A DNA stretch of 64,000 bases from Sthenelais limicola. Taxonomy: Eukaryota > Annelida > Polychaeta > Phyllodocida > Sigalionidae. The position numbers and the translations under genes are program-made. Each line of letters starts with the position of its first letter. Positions within the stretch are counted from its first letter, which is position 1. The stretch spans positions 127,524,941-127,588,940 of the forward strand of contig OW804096.1 in assembly GCA_942159475.1 (NCBI GenBank), read 5' to 3'. Below the pieces are notes generated by a model, which made no database searches, was not told the origin of the DNA, and worked only from the letters and a program-made list of their open reading frames with translations. Below, in pieces: positions 37,811 through 51,700 of this stretch.

Positions 37811-40800
37811 AAATGCCGTGCAATCTCTCATCATTTTCAGCACCTCTTGAACTATAAAATTCAATTCTAAAAATAGAATAAACATGACATTTTATTTTTG
37901 GCCATTGGTCGTCCATAAGGCCCCAGCCTAGTATAGAAGAAACTTCATCTAGTCATGATCCTTCTAGTCGGCAGAGGTCCCTATTCCTGTCGCCCTGTCG
38001 CCAATATAATATAGTTGGCCAATGTATGATGTCACTGCCGACGATGGTAGCAAATATGATGTCTGGACGCAGAAACCTCACTGATACTCAGAGAGCATAC
38101 TTTGTAGCCAATTTTGAAAAGTATCTAAGATAGACCGTCAACATAGCAAATGACCTACTATATGCAAGATTAAAGATAACCGAAAATTGAGATGTTCTTA
38201 ACAAATCACGTTGCATTGCCTATCTAATTCAATACCAATGGTACTCAGCCGAGTTGCATCTTCCTTCGAGATCGTGACGACACATATTTCCTATTTTATT
38301 CGAACCTGGACAGCTGCATATCTGCCTTCCAAGTACCCATTTAATACTTTTTGCAGCTTATCATTTTACTCACGGGGAGTGATAGTAGCTTTAAGGGCGC
38401 AAGGATTTGGAACAAACTGCATAATCTACTTAGAGAGATTGGATTATTACTGTCGATTTACTCAAAGATATTGCCTCATAATTTACCATTATACATAGAT
38501 GGGACATTTTTATCAAATACCTTACTGAATTCGAATATTGGAAGTTATAATATTAAACTTGTGAACAGTGAACAACAACGCTATGCGTCTCATTCGATTG
38601 GCATGCGGGGAAAACGTTCTTGGATGCCCCATGCAGATTGCGTTTGAGTGTTGTGGGCAAATTGGTTTCTATGATTTCGAGTGAGATATCGTTTATCCAA
38701 ATGCTATCAGTTTTGGGGAAAACGAAGAAGATGTGATGTTCCTGTCTTTAAATTTGTATTAAGATAATTCCAAACTCTAACTTGTTAATCCTTTTTAATT
38801 GAATAGAATTATTGTTAATGGAATTTCGCCTCTTCTCAATATTTCCTAGTGCGAAAAATGTCACAAGACAAGATCTGATGTTGTTATGTCCCTTAAGGCA
38901 GATAAACTTCATTGAAAAAATGGTCATTTCTCTTTCAAATCATTATACAGATGGTTTGAACATATAGTATTTTTAAAGACCAATTTTCCTGCGCATAGTT
39001 AATCACTTCTCAATATTAATCCCCTATGGCAACTGAACAACAAGTATAAAAGAAGTTGATATTCTGTATAGATCTATATGTGACTGAGCTCCATTGGGCT
39101 TCGCTGATAGGAAAGAAAAAGAGTAACCTCAAGGCGAGTCTCATCATGAGAAGATAACGATGTGCGTGGCGGTAATAGGAACCTTCACACGTAAGTAGCA
39201 GCATCCCTAGCTGATGAAGATTACCAATTACTTAGGAGATGTATTTGATTGAGTGGCGATCCTTCTTCACAGCTTTCTCGTAACAAACAGCGAAACACAA
39301 GCAATCAACACGGGGTATGGTTTGGCTGATTTGAATAACAGAGACATAAAGGACTTTTCTGGGTCCCAACTTAATTACGTCCCAATCATGAGAAATACCG
39401 ACTGAAGAGCGAGCGAATGAGGGAGGCCTTTAATACACTTGCACAGTATATCCCTGCAAATAACAGATTCTCTGTAAGTGGGGTTTTTTTGTTTTTGGAT
39501 TAGGACTTTCTTTAGCATGAAGTTTCAAATCGATAAATGCCAGAGGAATTTCCTTACTGCTGTTATGTTAGGATTACGCGAGGGATTAACCATTCCCGCC
39601 AGACTGAGGCGAATGAGAAATATCCTGACTCTTGATTGTGACTCTTGATAGTGGATGTAATATGAGAGGGAGTGTTAAAACCCTTAGCATAGTATCAATT
39701 GGCAAAGGTAATATTACGCAGTGTAACAAAGAATGATTCGACTTAATCTCCTTCAGGTGAATACATTTATGGAGATAACTTTGATATTTTCACCTAAAAG
39801 GAAATCAAGGCTTACCTATGTCTAAAATTATTAGAACTCCTCCGTTATACTGTGAACCCTCAGCGAATCGTGAATATGACATAATTTATAGAGGCCAACT
39901 CGCTCGGGCCATGTGCCTCATTCACCTCGCCTTCTAATCCTTTGATTTAGATAAGACAAGGGAATGCTGCCCCTCTAAAGACTTATATATATTCCCTCTG
40001 TTTATCTCTACTAATATACACAACTCATTACTGGGTATGCATTCCACCGGTCATCCGGAAATGAGTTGCGTTGTTGGCAGTTGTGACCAATTTCTATTTT
40101 AGAATATTTTGCCTCCAAGCGCTATATACATCATGCAAAGGGACATGAGAAAAGGTAAATTCTCTCCCCATATGACCTCCCCCATGCGGAATAATCTTAG
40201 GTAATGCAGCGTCTAGAAGATGAAGGGTGAATTGTCAGAGAGCAGATGGAGAGGAGGACGATGGAGAATGAAAAGTGAGAGGAACATGGGGAGAAAAGAT
40301 TGGAGGCAGGTTAAAGGTGGCAGAGAGGGATAGCTTAAGGTTGAAGAGGTTACTGTGGACTTATAACCCCCACTCAATCATTTATACACGAGCGTCATTC
40401 CAAGCCTGTCAACTATGAGTGTTTTCAACATGGTAAATTATCAATCCCTAATTTAATCAGTCATTCGGATGGTACGACTCTGCCAACACATACATCATTC
40501 ACTGAAGATAGAGATAGATGAACCTATAAGCTTCCTAGGATCCCAGAAGGTTTCCATATTTTAAGCAGCATGCAAAGTCCCCAACCTGATGAGTCCTTCA
40601 GTGATCTATGCTATTCGTATATTTCAGAGCTGCCTATACAACACAATAGGAAGAAGAGGTGGGCTAAAAACGCTGTGTACAGAGCATCAAATGGGAAACT
40701 TGAAAAGGGCCTATTCAATGAGGGCCTTAACTGGCTTAAGCTAAAGTACAGGACTTTTGTTTACACGTTTAACTCTCAAGTTGTCCTCGTCCTGCTTTAA

Positions 40801-41767
40801 AAGGTGGTCAAGTATGACTACACATGCTGACTGGCAAAATGCAAGGCGCTAATCAAACTCTCCCCAAGGCAGTCCGTAGCTTAAATTATTATGCAAATGT
40901 TTTTTCCGAGGTTAGCATGAATCTGTTATTAATCATTTCTCGTCAATAGCAAGCATGCAATGAGCCCATTGGGGGAGGACATGGACTATTCAGTCATGCG
41001 ACCGTGTTAATGTCGTAGCCCCTTAGAGGAGAAACTCCGCTTGGAATCAATCCATCACCCACTTTATTCAATCAATATCTTCAGCTGATAAGCCCAACTC
41101 CTCTGGAGTAGGCCTACTCCCCATGGCCTATGGTGAAAGACGCCTCAAATGTCCAGAACCCATCATACAATCAAAACATCGAGGAACCCGAGGTAACTAG
41201 GATAAGATATAAATCCCTTTTGTAATGAATGTGAGATGTGAAATGGAATGCTAAGTCCCCTGATAGATGATGACAGGTCATGGCAGGATTTAGACATGAG
41301 CTAAGTTCTTCCCCACAGAATGCATGTACATCTATTCACATCGGGAATATTGCTTGGGGATCAGACCTATTTTGTACGTGACTCTTTGTATGTTCCTGTG
41401 TTCAGACACCTATAATAAAAACCCTGCATTAGAGATATCACGCCTCACTTTTTTCAAAAGACCGTTTGAAGGAGGATTCGTCAGTAAACGAGGGGGATTC
41501 CCAACTGTACATCGCTTATAGATATTCATTGTAATTACCGACGTCCTCCAACTGGATATAGGGCCTATAAGATATATGAGGATATCTTCATGAACATTCT
41601 TAGGCAAACAGAAATAAGAAATAAATTGCCCTTCTCCTTTAAAAGGCTTTATGGGCGAATAAGCAAATCAAAAGATATTAATATAAAATTCCGAAAATGA
41701 CAATCAATTCCCGGCTCAATGATTATCGTGGAATGACTTGTCACATTAATTTTCCTTCTTTATTGAC

Positions 41768-41811
41768 CTTCATCATTAGCCTTGGCTACGCTGGCCCGTG
41801 TAATGATGAAG
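41768..41811. repeat. 11-bp perfect stem-loop
   Basis: Arms CTTCATCATTA (41768-41778) and TAATGATGAAG (41801-41811) flank a 22-nt GC-rich loop. Its origin is unknown. Confidence 0.7.
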
Positions 41812-42762
41812 ATAGCTTTAATAATTGGGTTCATCAGTATGGTTCATAATTCCATAATAGATAGGATGACGATGGTCGTGACATAAGACAAATTATGTTA
41901 TGAAGTTATTCCAGTGTACGAATCATTCTTTAATTATTGAATGCTGATCCATGGAACTCGACATGCTCAGTATGTGCTGGTATGTACCACTCGGTCGGAT
42001 AAGGTTTATTGCACTAGAGATCTAGAGTGAAAGGAATTCCTGGAAGGATGATTTATTTATGATAATATGTTGTCATCCTTTGATAATCTTGAAGGGGGAA
42101 TAAAGCTGAAGTTTATCACCATAGGAAAACCGGATTAAGGTACATGATTAACTACATTCAATGACCAAAATACAATGATGTTTGGTGGTTTCCTGGGACA
42201 GGATATTAATACTGTAACCTCTAGGGAAATGGCTATTCATGGGTATACTTTATAACAAAGATCCCCTGAGGATAATACATTATAACTGGGACTAAGGATA
42301 CTTAAGAAAAACAATGTATGGCACTTCAGAGAAAAGGCATACTATTAATGTCTATATAAATTTATGACAGGAGGGAATAGGAGTATTTCTATAACACAGA
42401 CCTTTAGTATTTCATTCTCTACGGCGTAATGACAGCGGGGGAGTAAAGGTGACTTTCAATTTGTTAAACTTTGCAGCAAGATCGGTTTTTAGCGCACAGG
42501 CCCTCGGATATTCGTTTACCTAATATGATGAATATGTTATGATTTATCTTCATACTTTCCCTCTTTATAACCACAGCGGGTGTGATCCCACAATTTAGTC
42601 TATAGATGTCTACGATGGATAATGGGAAGTCATGACAATTATATTAATGGTATACAGATGTTAATGGATTAATGCATTGGTTAGACAGACCAGCAGGAAT
42701 CATTTAACAATTGTGTTCAGCAGTAATGCAGTCCGAAATATAGTCAGCATGCCTTTTGATGC

Positions 42763-42784
42763 TGATTTGATTTGATTTGATTTG
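42763..42784. repeat. (GATTT)n microsatellite
   Basis: About four GATTT units follow GATGCT. Pentanucleotide tails of this kind often mark the 3' ends of old non-LTR elements, but no element body is recognised beside it. Confidence 0.75.
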
Positions 42785-44748
42785 AAAAGGTATTTATAAC
42801 AGGAAATGACATTAAATCAAGTATGATGCTATAGACATGCATGACTCTCTTCGTGTGCTTCAACAATTTCTTAAACAAACTGGTCATTAAAATAGTTAGG
42901 GTGGTGAAATTTCCTCAAATTGTATGTGTTTGGTTGGCAGGCAATGGTCTTAACTCCAGTTTAACTTTTTCATCTCAATCTCTTCCATTGATTGTTTTTA
43001 TGAAGAGGGCGATGATTCATTTAAATCATAATCACCTCGATTCATTTAAAAATAATATCAAGTTCTTTCGTTGCTAGACATATAAAAAACAACCATCGTT
43101 TAGAAGTTACACTTTTGAACCTTTTCATCAAAACCTATTGTAACAATTTTGGTATTTGACAGGTTGAGAACAATAAAAATAGTTGACGGAAACAGATTTA
43201 CAGGGAAACAACACCTCCCCAGTAGGTTTAGACAGACTTAAGCATCTGCTCCACTAGTCATGCAGAGCCTCTCGTGTCTATTCATGTGCATTCCTGAAGT
43301 GATTTTGCTTCATCACTAACAATTGTAAGGCTTTATTAAATGGATCGGCTCCATCGTCTCCAACTTTGCTTCACATCAAGCTTATCTGGAATAGATAGTA
43401 GGTGTTTATCGTATAAAATATATGCACAATATCTAACCGTTCAAAACCTGGTTTACTAAGGTGATATGGGACTGCCATACGCAAAGTAGATAGCCATTGA
43501 AAACAATGATTATCAAAGTATAATTTCAGATTCAACCATTAGCATCCCGAAAATACAACAGGAGCATACCTTTGCATTAGTACGAGTGTATATGTACTGG
43601 GATAAACTTGGTTGTATATGCCCAAGCATCAATGGACCCTCCTTGGCCATGTGCCATCTATTTTGCCATTATAAGCCAGTGTTTGTTCTGCTTTCTTTTT
43701 TCTTGCCAATTCCAGCTCAGAGACACATTGCCTTTGCTCCTATCTGAAACTCATTTCATGAGACTTCATGTCGTGTGTCAATAATGTTCCCACTCTATGA
43801 TTATTTCTTACATAAAGGCTCAGTATGCATTGTATCAAATCTTGCTTGCGCCTCATATTTGGTCAGCACATGTCGAGCTTTTTTTTTTATTGACAATTCA
43901 ATGAAGTTGGTTGTATATTTAGAATCGGAACACGTGGAGGTTGATTGAAGGCATCGGACGACAAAGGTGGCATTGACCAGCGAATTAGTTATAGCAGAGT
44001 TCATAATCTTATTGTGTACACTATGTTTTTTATGGCTTTAATGATGGGAATTTCGCTATGACAACTCATTAAAGGATGCCAATGTGTCAAAAGCAAGAGG
44101 TAAGATCAGATCTTTGATGGGAAAAAATGCGTCCGACAGACATCGATTTAAATTCCAAATGTGAGAAGTCCCTTTGAGAATGAACACAAAGCGAGAGAAA
44201 ACTATGTGTGCCAAAATTAGTTTTTACCGAGGCGAAGTTCCTGTAAACCAAAACAGACCATAATGGCCCCTCTAGCCATCCTATGTTTCCCACCTAATGT
44301 CATTGTCCTTGTCTTTCATCTCACATACCTTCAGCTTTCAAAACCAATGGCCAAAGCAACCCAATAAGATAGTCCTCTGGATTCAAATAAGCCACATTTT
44401 ATTTAACACTCCTGACATTTGGAGCATCAGGGAAATCTGATACAATTACCCAGTGTCTGCAAATGAAGCGATATAGATATAATTGGACAATAGGCATGAT
44501 GGCTTTTCGAAAGCTTCACCCTACATAAGAAGTCTTATATGTATCTCAGTTTTTTGTTATTCACTTGACGGCCTGCGCTCCCGATACAGAAGAAACCAAT
44601 TTTGCCAATTACCAATCAGATACTGGCAGTCAGATAGCTTCTCTGCGGACTAGAAGTGGATGGATTCGTCTATATGGATGGTGTTTCAGTTCGTATTTCT
44701 TCCACATTTTATTTGAGTTAATTATGGCATTTTAAAGTTGGTACAAGT

Positions 44749-44764
44749 ATATATATATATATAT
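44749..44764. repeat. (TA)n microsatellite
   Basis: Eight TA dinucleotides in a row followed by TGTGCAC. Confidence 0.9.
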
Positions 44765-47700
44765 GTGCACCTTGAAATAACAATGTTCCGAATCGCTCTT
44801 AAATTTCGATTTTATAGGCACATCTATATCAGGAAAGTCAATTAACTGTATGGGACTCTTCCTCCATGTACAATTTACCCTCCTTTAGAACATGGTGATA
44901 CGGAGGGTAGTTATTATTACTGGAGCCCACGCGGATGGAAAATGATACTGATTTAAGAAAGGTCTGCTGATTGTCTTCTTTGTTGCTGTACGAAGCTTTT
45001 TAGTTGGTTCTCATTCCAAATATAATTATTAAACATAAATGGACGAGGCATGTGTGTGCACGGGAGATGGAGTTTCTCATATGAGAATATAAGCAGTCAA
45101 GAAAATCTAATTTAAAGTTTACATTCCCATCGGTAATGGGTGTCCAAAGTATGATCTGTGTTGTTGAGTTAATTTCATAGTAGAACAGACACCCGTGTCG
45201 CATGCATGACGGTTTCTGATACCGCTTACACACAGAACCGAAAACATGATCGGTTACTGACACGTAACAGTAGGACAGGTAAGCTATCGTAAAAGACCCT
45301 TACACGAAGTAGTTATATTTTTCCAGCTGGAAAGCGCGCAGATGTTGACAATAAAAGCCATTTATTATCACAGACAATAACTCAAAGAGACCGATCAGAT
45401 ATGGATGCTTTTGAAAGGCCAATGGACATAATACGGGCTAAAGCTTTCACCTTTTTTAAATATTTCATTCTGGAAAACATGCCTGACATTTCGATTTGAT
45501 TTGAGAGAACATTTGTTCCATACTTGTCACAATGTTATTATAAGCATTAACAGTCTTACATTGCTTTTTCTGCATTAAATTGATGACCTTGCTTTTACTG
45601 AATAAAGGTCGTTAACATCGAATAAATTGGTATAATAAGGGATTACCTTGGGCTCTTTTATTAAAATTTTCTTGATGCCAAACGGTTTCAATTGACAATG
45701 ATTCAATGGGAATTCCACTTATATTAACATCTCAAGGCCGACTGTAACCACTTCGAATTTAAATAACAACTGAAGGGGCACATAATCACCCTTCATATAA
45801 GACCGATTCCTTTGATTTGTGTGGAAAATTTATTTTAAGAGGATGCAAGCGAATTAATTCGGATAAAGGGTAAAGCCTGACAAAATGTTATAAGCGTATT
45901 TTCGGTGTTGACATCCTCATATCTCAGCCATGTATTTCAGGGACAAGCTTTCCTCACGTTTGTCTGACATTTAGTAATTATAAAATAATCAGTGGCTTCT
46001 GCCATTCCTCTTATGTCCTTCTTTACATTCTGATCAATCGGTCCTGGTGCAAGAGTTTTAAAAGTCAATTAGCTTTGTGTTTTAAAGTCTATTCAGACGA
46101 AATATTTGTTGGGACCAGAAGAACTGTTTGTCCAAAATTGATTCCAATATAGTCACACAGAGACTTCAATATTGGCGCTGCATTGCTTTGGTATCATAAT
46201 TACACACAGACTCTATAGATGTTCCTTTCCTGGTATTAAGCTTATACAATCAATAGTTAAACTTATTGTTCTGGCGCATGAATTATCCCTTAATGCTGAG
46301 AGTTATTTTTAATTAGATTTTAAGTTTCTTGATGGATTGGTCTATTGCCCTCGAAGGATATTCCTAAATTGTTGGATATCGATTATTGTATTGTGCCAAC
46401 CCTTAAAGGGACGCTGTGTCTACTTTCCCACAGATAACTGGTAGGGTGCATGGTAAGTGGTCCCAAGGGCTAAAATCTGACAAATGATATGACACCTAAG
46501 GATCTTGCTACATAAGCACCCACGCCATATTATATCATCCATATCAATTACACGTTAAATATATGAAGAGGATACTACCAATGAATAAATGTTATGACGA
46601 AATGAAACATCGGTCCATCGGAAACACGTTCTTAGGAGAAAATGAACAAACACAATTATCATATATTCACCGGACTTGGGACAGAAGAATATTACCTTCA
46701 TAATCCGATCACATTTCAATGTAAAACCATTCAGATTTTAAGCAAATAAACTGAATCAGCATTGATAGATGCTACATATGTTTGTTTTTTAACCATCGAT
46801 TCATAAAAAAAATCAATTACTTCAAAGCCATATGTGCTGTTTTATTACCTTAGAGCAGTTTGTAAGTATATCATTAACCGATGGCAAGTATTTTCAATAT
46901 CGATTTTGTAAAATCTCACGAGTCTTGAAATATACGCTTGTGTTCCTAACACCTGTTCCAGTTCTTAATATATGCGTGGTACAGAGCTATCGCCTGGTTT
47001 TGAATTTCTAATCCCTGTTCCCTCGCTTTCAGCGGTTTAAATCGAGATTTGTAAGGCAATCCGAGTATACTTTAGTCCTTTTGAACTTGCACAACGCCAG
47101 ATACGCGATCAAAAATCCAAGAGGACAACTAAACAGTCCTGTGGCTGGTTTGAACAAATATCTTACATCAAATTATGAAAGCTGAGATACAAAACAATCC
47201 TCTTATGATTGTTTCTGTGATAATCGGAGGCTATCATATGAAGTATTAAGCGATGCGTGGTATTTGCTTTCCGTACATAACAGGTACCCACTAAGAGTAG
47301 TAGCTGGGCCTGTAGGATCTAGCTATTGCATACATGTTCCAAGCACCTGCTATGTGTGTATGGTAATGGCTTATTTAAACTTGGTATTCCGCCCAGCGTT
47401 AATCTAATATCTTAAAGTAAGTTGACACCACGCCTTAAATATGAATGTTTATAGATATAATATAGATCCATATGCAAATTATTTGAATAGAATTTCAGCG
47501 AAATGACCATATCTCCATTTCAGGAAAGCCGGTAAAATAGAAACCAACCGCGTCAAAGCCATATGACTTTGACTTTGACTACACATCACTAAAAACCTAT
47601 TACACAAATGTATATAGCAAGGCTAGCTACGTTCGTGGGATTTATATTGGTGACATGATTGAATAGACAGAGTTCAATCGTTCTTATTCTAGTTGAGTGT

Positions 47701-48719
47701 ATATATGTGATTTAAAATAAACCCTCCTTCACAAGATCATCAAGTGATCTATCGAGAAAGCGGGACAAGCCTATGATATCTAGAAATTTACCCTGAAATC
47801 CCCTATCAACGCTCATAATGCTATAGTGTCCCTTAGCGCTTGAGGCTATCATATATGGTAATGGCTTACACGACTATTATTACTTGATATTTTAACTCAG
47901 ACTTTACGGTTTCGATCAATATAAAGTTTTGACTTTTATATTTGCACATCGCTTCGAATGTTCGACTATGATGTATGCATGTATATGAAAGCCAACTATA
48001 AGGTTTCCTACTATCGTGTATCCTATTGGTTAAAACTTACGTTACTCCATATGTAGCCTTATAATAAGGATAACGTTCTCACCTGAAAAATAAAAAGGAA
48101 ACACAATGGTGTAAATAGATATGATTATAATTATTTTGTAAAATATGTTTTAGCAGGATTGGTTCACTGGTGGTCTTCACTTATAGTACCTCGGGGAGGA
48201 GGTGAAACTGCAGCCACGCCCGCGTACATAAGACAACATATATTATGTTTATTTCCCCTTGATGGTAGATTAGTGGGTGAAATTCCCAGAAAATGTACAA
48301 TTCACATTCAGAAACGCTCCCAGATAACCCGAATTTAAAACAAAAATGAGACTCAAAACACAATTTAACATAACCATACACATCCCTCTAATCAACTCGA
48401 TGCCAAATACACTCAGATATACCTGGTATTATTAATTGTTCAGCCTAATTTAGCAAAATTTCATAAATGTGTAGAGCTGTCAATTGTACATTTTCTGAAA
48501 ATCTGACCCATATAGTGGCAGTAGACAAGGATTTTGAATAAACTTTCAAATGAGAGAAGGAGTATAACACTATTGCCTATTGAACATGTTAGTCAATTCC
48601 TGACTCTAGAAGAGAAAATAAAAGTTAAATTTAAACCCAAGGAATGCATTAAATTTATTAATATAATCGACGGGTCGATGCCCATATTTGGGACCAAGGG
48701 CAGTTACTTTCCTTCTGGG

Positions 48720-48798
48720 CCACGCCCACAATTATTCAACCAATCACAGGCCTTCATCCAGTTTATTATGATGCGCCCATTGTTCTCTTAACCAATCA
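48720..48798 (+). promoter_or_regulatory. Promoter-like patch: CACCC/GC box plus two CCAAT boxes
   Basis: CCACGCCC lies at 48720-48727, and identical ACCAATCA motifs lie at 48739-48746 and 48791-48798, 52 bp apart on the same strand. The local GC content is higher than the surroundings. Such clusters occur in CCAAT/NF-Y-driven promoters, including many histone promoters. No TATA box, start site or coding region follows, so the gene it would serve is not identified. Confidence 0.25.
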
Positions 48799-51700
48799 GA
48801 ACCGTTGCTGCGTCTCGGTTCACCTGAAACGTTCTTGTTCACTCACTTTCAATTGCAGCATCGCCACGCACAGACGTGCAGGAACAGATAATTTTTTGCT
48901 TTACTGTATCTGTTTATGGCATATTAAAACCCAGCTTTGCTTGGTTTCGACCAAACTCCTTGTCGAACTTCTTCTATTACTCCTCGTCAACCCCCGTCCC
49001 AACATATGTGTAAATAATTGGTGTATGTAATTCAAAATATCCCATGTATCCAGGCAACTTGCCTAGGAATCAATGCGTGAAGAGCAGATTATAGCCTTAC
49101 GGTGATGATGGTGTAGGGATGTAATATGGAGCAATACAATATTATAGCTACGGGGAAGAGGGCCTGACCATGAATGAACGAACTGCTACTATCAATGTCT
49201 ATCTGAGCTCTGATTTATTATCCTGAAATGGCCGAGAGAAGCGGAGGGTTCTACTAGGCCGTAAAATGGACATGATTAGCGAAGCCTTGACAAGTCACTT
49301 GTAGCCTTTATGTCACAAATATAATCCATAAATCATATCAGTATCATCTAGAATCTACTCCATGTCTACAGGGAAAATGTGTGAACTAGCAAAATTATAA
49401 TTATAATTCACGGTAGGGAGCATCGCTTCTCATACATAGACCCGAGGTTATACATCTCTACATGCGTTGCGTTTCTCAAAACATAATGGATTTGTTGGAG
49501 TTGATCGGCTGATATTGGAGAATAAAGCAACAACTCGATAATAATGTAGACCAAGGATTGATGATTACACTACTTAATCTAATCTGGGCTTTGGTTTAGA
49601 ATACGACGTGTCCCGTATACTTCTATTGGTTGTGAGAGCATAATGCTTCCTTCCAGACTTCCAGACCATGGAGTAAGGTATGAAGCCAGAAAGCATTTGG
49701 TTATACTTGGTTGGCTCCATCATTCATGTGTACAGGCCGTGTTGAGTCGGTCCATGGGGTGTGGAGAAAGCCACGTATGGTTTCACGGTAACACTGAGTA
49801 GTACATGGTGCAATAAACCCTGTAGTATATCAATGGACATGTTAATTTTAGTATCCCCAAGGTCGAAATGGTCATTTATTTGCTGTCCTAATATATCATA
49901 TGATACCAACTTGTTACATGAGCTGGTTTTGTATGATTTAGTCAATATTATGTCAATACCTATATATATCACTCGCTGTGATTTCATCAAGACCGCTGTA
50001 TTAAATGCAAAGGCGAAATAAATTCGAGTGGGATAAACTGGCAAGGGTTTGTAATATCTGTGATTGTTGAAAATAATCTATTGCCCAGTGCCACTCAACA
50101 TTAATTATGTCTGATGTCAGATGGTTGCGCTGCGTACACAATCAACATTATGTTTCAATACAACATACACTACCATTCAACAATGAAAGACTAGAATTCC
50201 ATTTTCGATTATTGCTCTCTCACGAGTCGAAGTTCTCTATGTAGACCCACACGTACTCCTCGTGAGCAGAACTAAGGTATTTACAGTATTTCCGAACAGA
50301 TCCTTGGCAAATGACAGGATCATTGAGAAGCCACTTACATCCTTCATACTACAGAGGCAGGGGGAGATCTAGATATCATGCGACCTTTTCATAGAGCTAC
50401 ACAGCAACTGCTGTTTGGTGTAGCATCCCAGCCAATTTGAGGCGTCCTAACAGCATTTTGGGCCCGTACCCACGGGGAGACTCATAGGACCCATATTATA
50501 TTCATAGGTCTTTCTGGGCCAATTACGCCAGGGAGAACATGTCGCCCAGGTTTTAGCCCAAGCTTTTGCTTTGACTGGTAGCCGCGGGTTCGCTGCAGAA
50601 TTGGGGGATAAAAGGTCTAATAAGCCATGGATTCCAGAGGGTGGGAATCCAAACCTATTCCATGCATATGTATGTATACATGTATGTATGTATGTATGAT
50701 TTGACATGTACTGCCTGGATATGGATGTGTATGCATAAATAAAGTTAAAGTTGGAGTTAAATACAAATTCGTCATTGTATCTAAACTACTAATAAGTTAA
50801 CTGTATTTGTTGAGTTTGTTGTATTATCTGCGATTATATTTGTGTTCAAATGGCACTTCTGGAAGACCTGTATTTATACAGAGGTTGTACGCCATATTTT
50901 CCATGTAAATTGTTATCATTACAAAACGGAAATAAAAGTTATCATAAATGTAGTGGTATGTATTGCCATAAAGAAGGAATACTTTTTATATACTACTTGC
51001 ATTGAACGTCTACACTAATCACTCCATACAGTTTATGTTTAACACCAGGTGGGCCTGTGGGCCACGACACCGTGTTTTACTGTATTCTCTCTGTTATATC
51101 ATTACCATTATCACTGTGTACGAACACCACACACCTTTATATGTGGCTATGCTAATGGACCAACACATCACCTTGTGCTTCGAATAAATTAGAGTAATAA
51201 TATTGAGGCTTTTGTCTCTTATTATATCTCTCCTCCTCAACACGATACCGGGTCACTACATATAGCCATTGAGGACAACTCGATCATTTTATCATCCTAG
51301 ATATATAGGGTTGTCCGATATACGATATGACATTGGGTGAGCACAAAGTTCCTTAATAATTTTATGGGTAAAAAATGCTGAATCTATAACTGTGGAACTA
51401 AGTAATCCTGACTCCTTTAGCAATAATGCTTACTGTACATTATTCTTTTAGTTTTCAATAAAGTGTCCAATTGGCATAGGGAAGACCCCCATCGGCGAGG
51501 GGGAGAGGGCGTTCTGGATTCTCTAATCTTTATGAGTAACTTTTTTAGTACTGAAGTATATGAGGATGAGATAAACAAGTACGGTTTATTGCAATGTACA
51601 TATCACGCCAGTTTGGGCCGTCAAAGTCTGCGATTGGGAGCATTCTTAGTAGAGGATGTGCCGAATACAGAGAGGACTTGTATATTATTTCTTTTATTGG

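Larger units (their letters stand above)
37811..48719. other. Gene-free stretch
   Basis: No supported gene. A weak reverse-transcriptase-tail-like peptide (FKGARIWNKLHNLLRE) occurs at about 38378-38445 on the plus strand, possibly an ancient LINE remnant. Other contents: an 11-bp hairpin at 41768-41811, a (GATTT)n tract at about 42763-42784 and a (TA)8 tract at 44749-44764. Remaining ORFs are short and unremarkable. Confidence 0.5.

Noticed and set aside
49724..50044. 106-codon minus-strand frame that at first looked like a polyprotein fragment
   Set aside because: No catalytic or structural motif could be pointed to.
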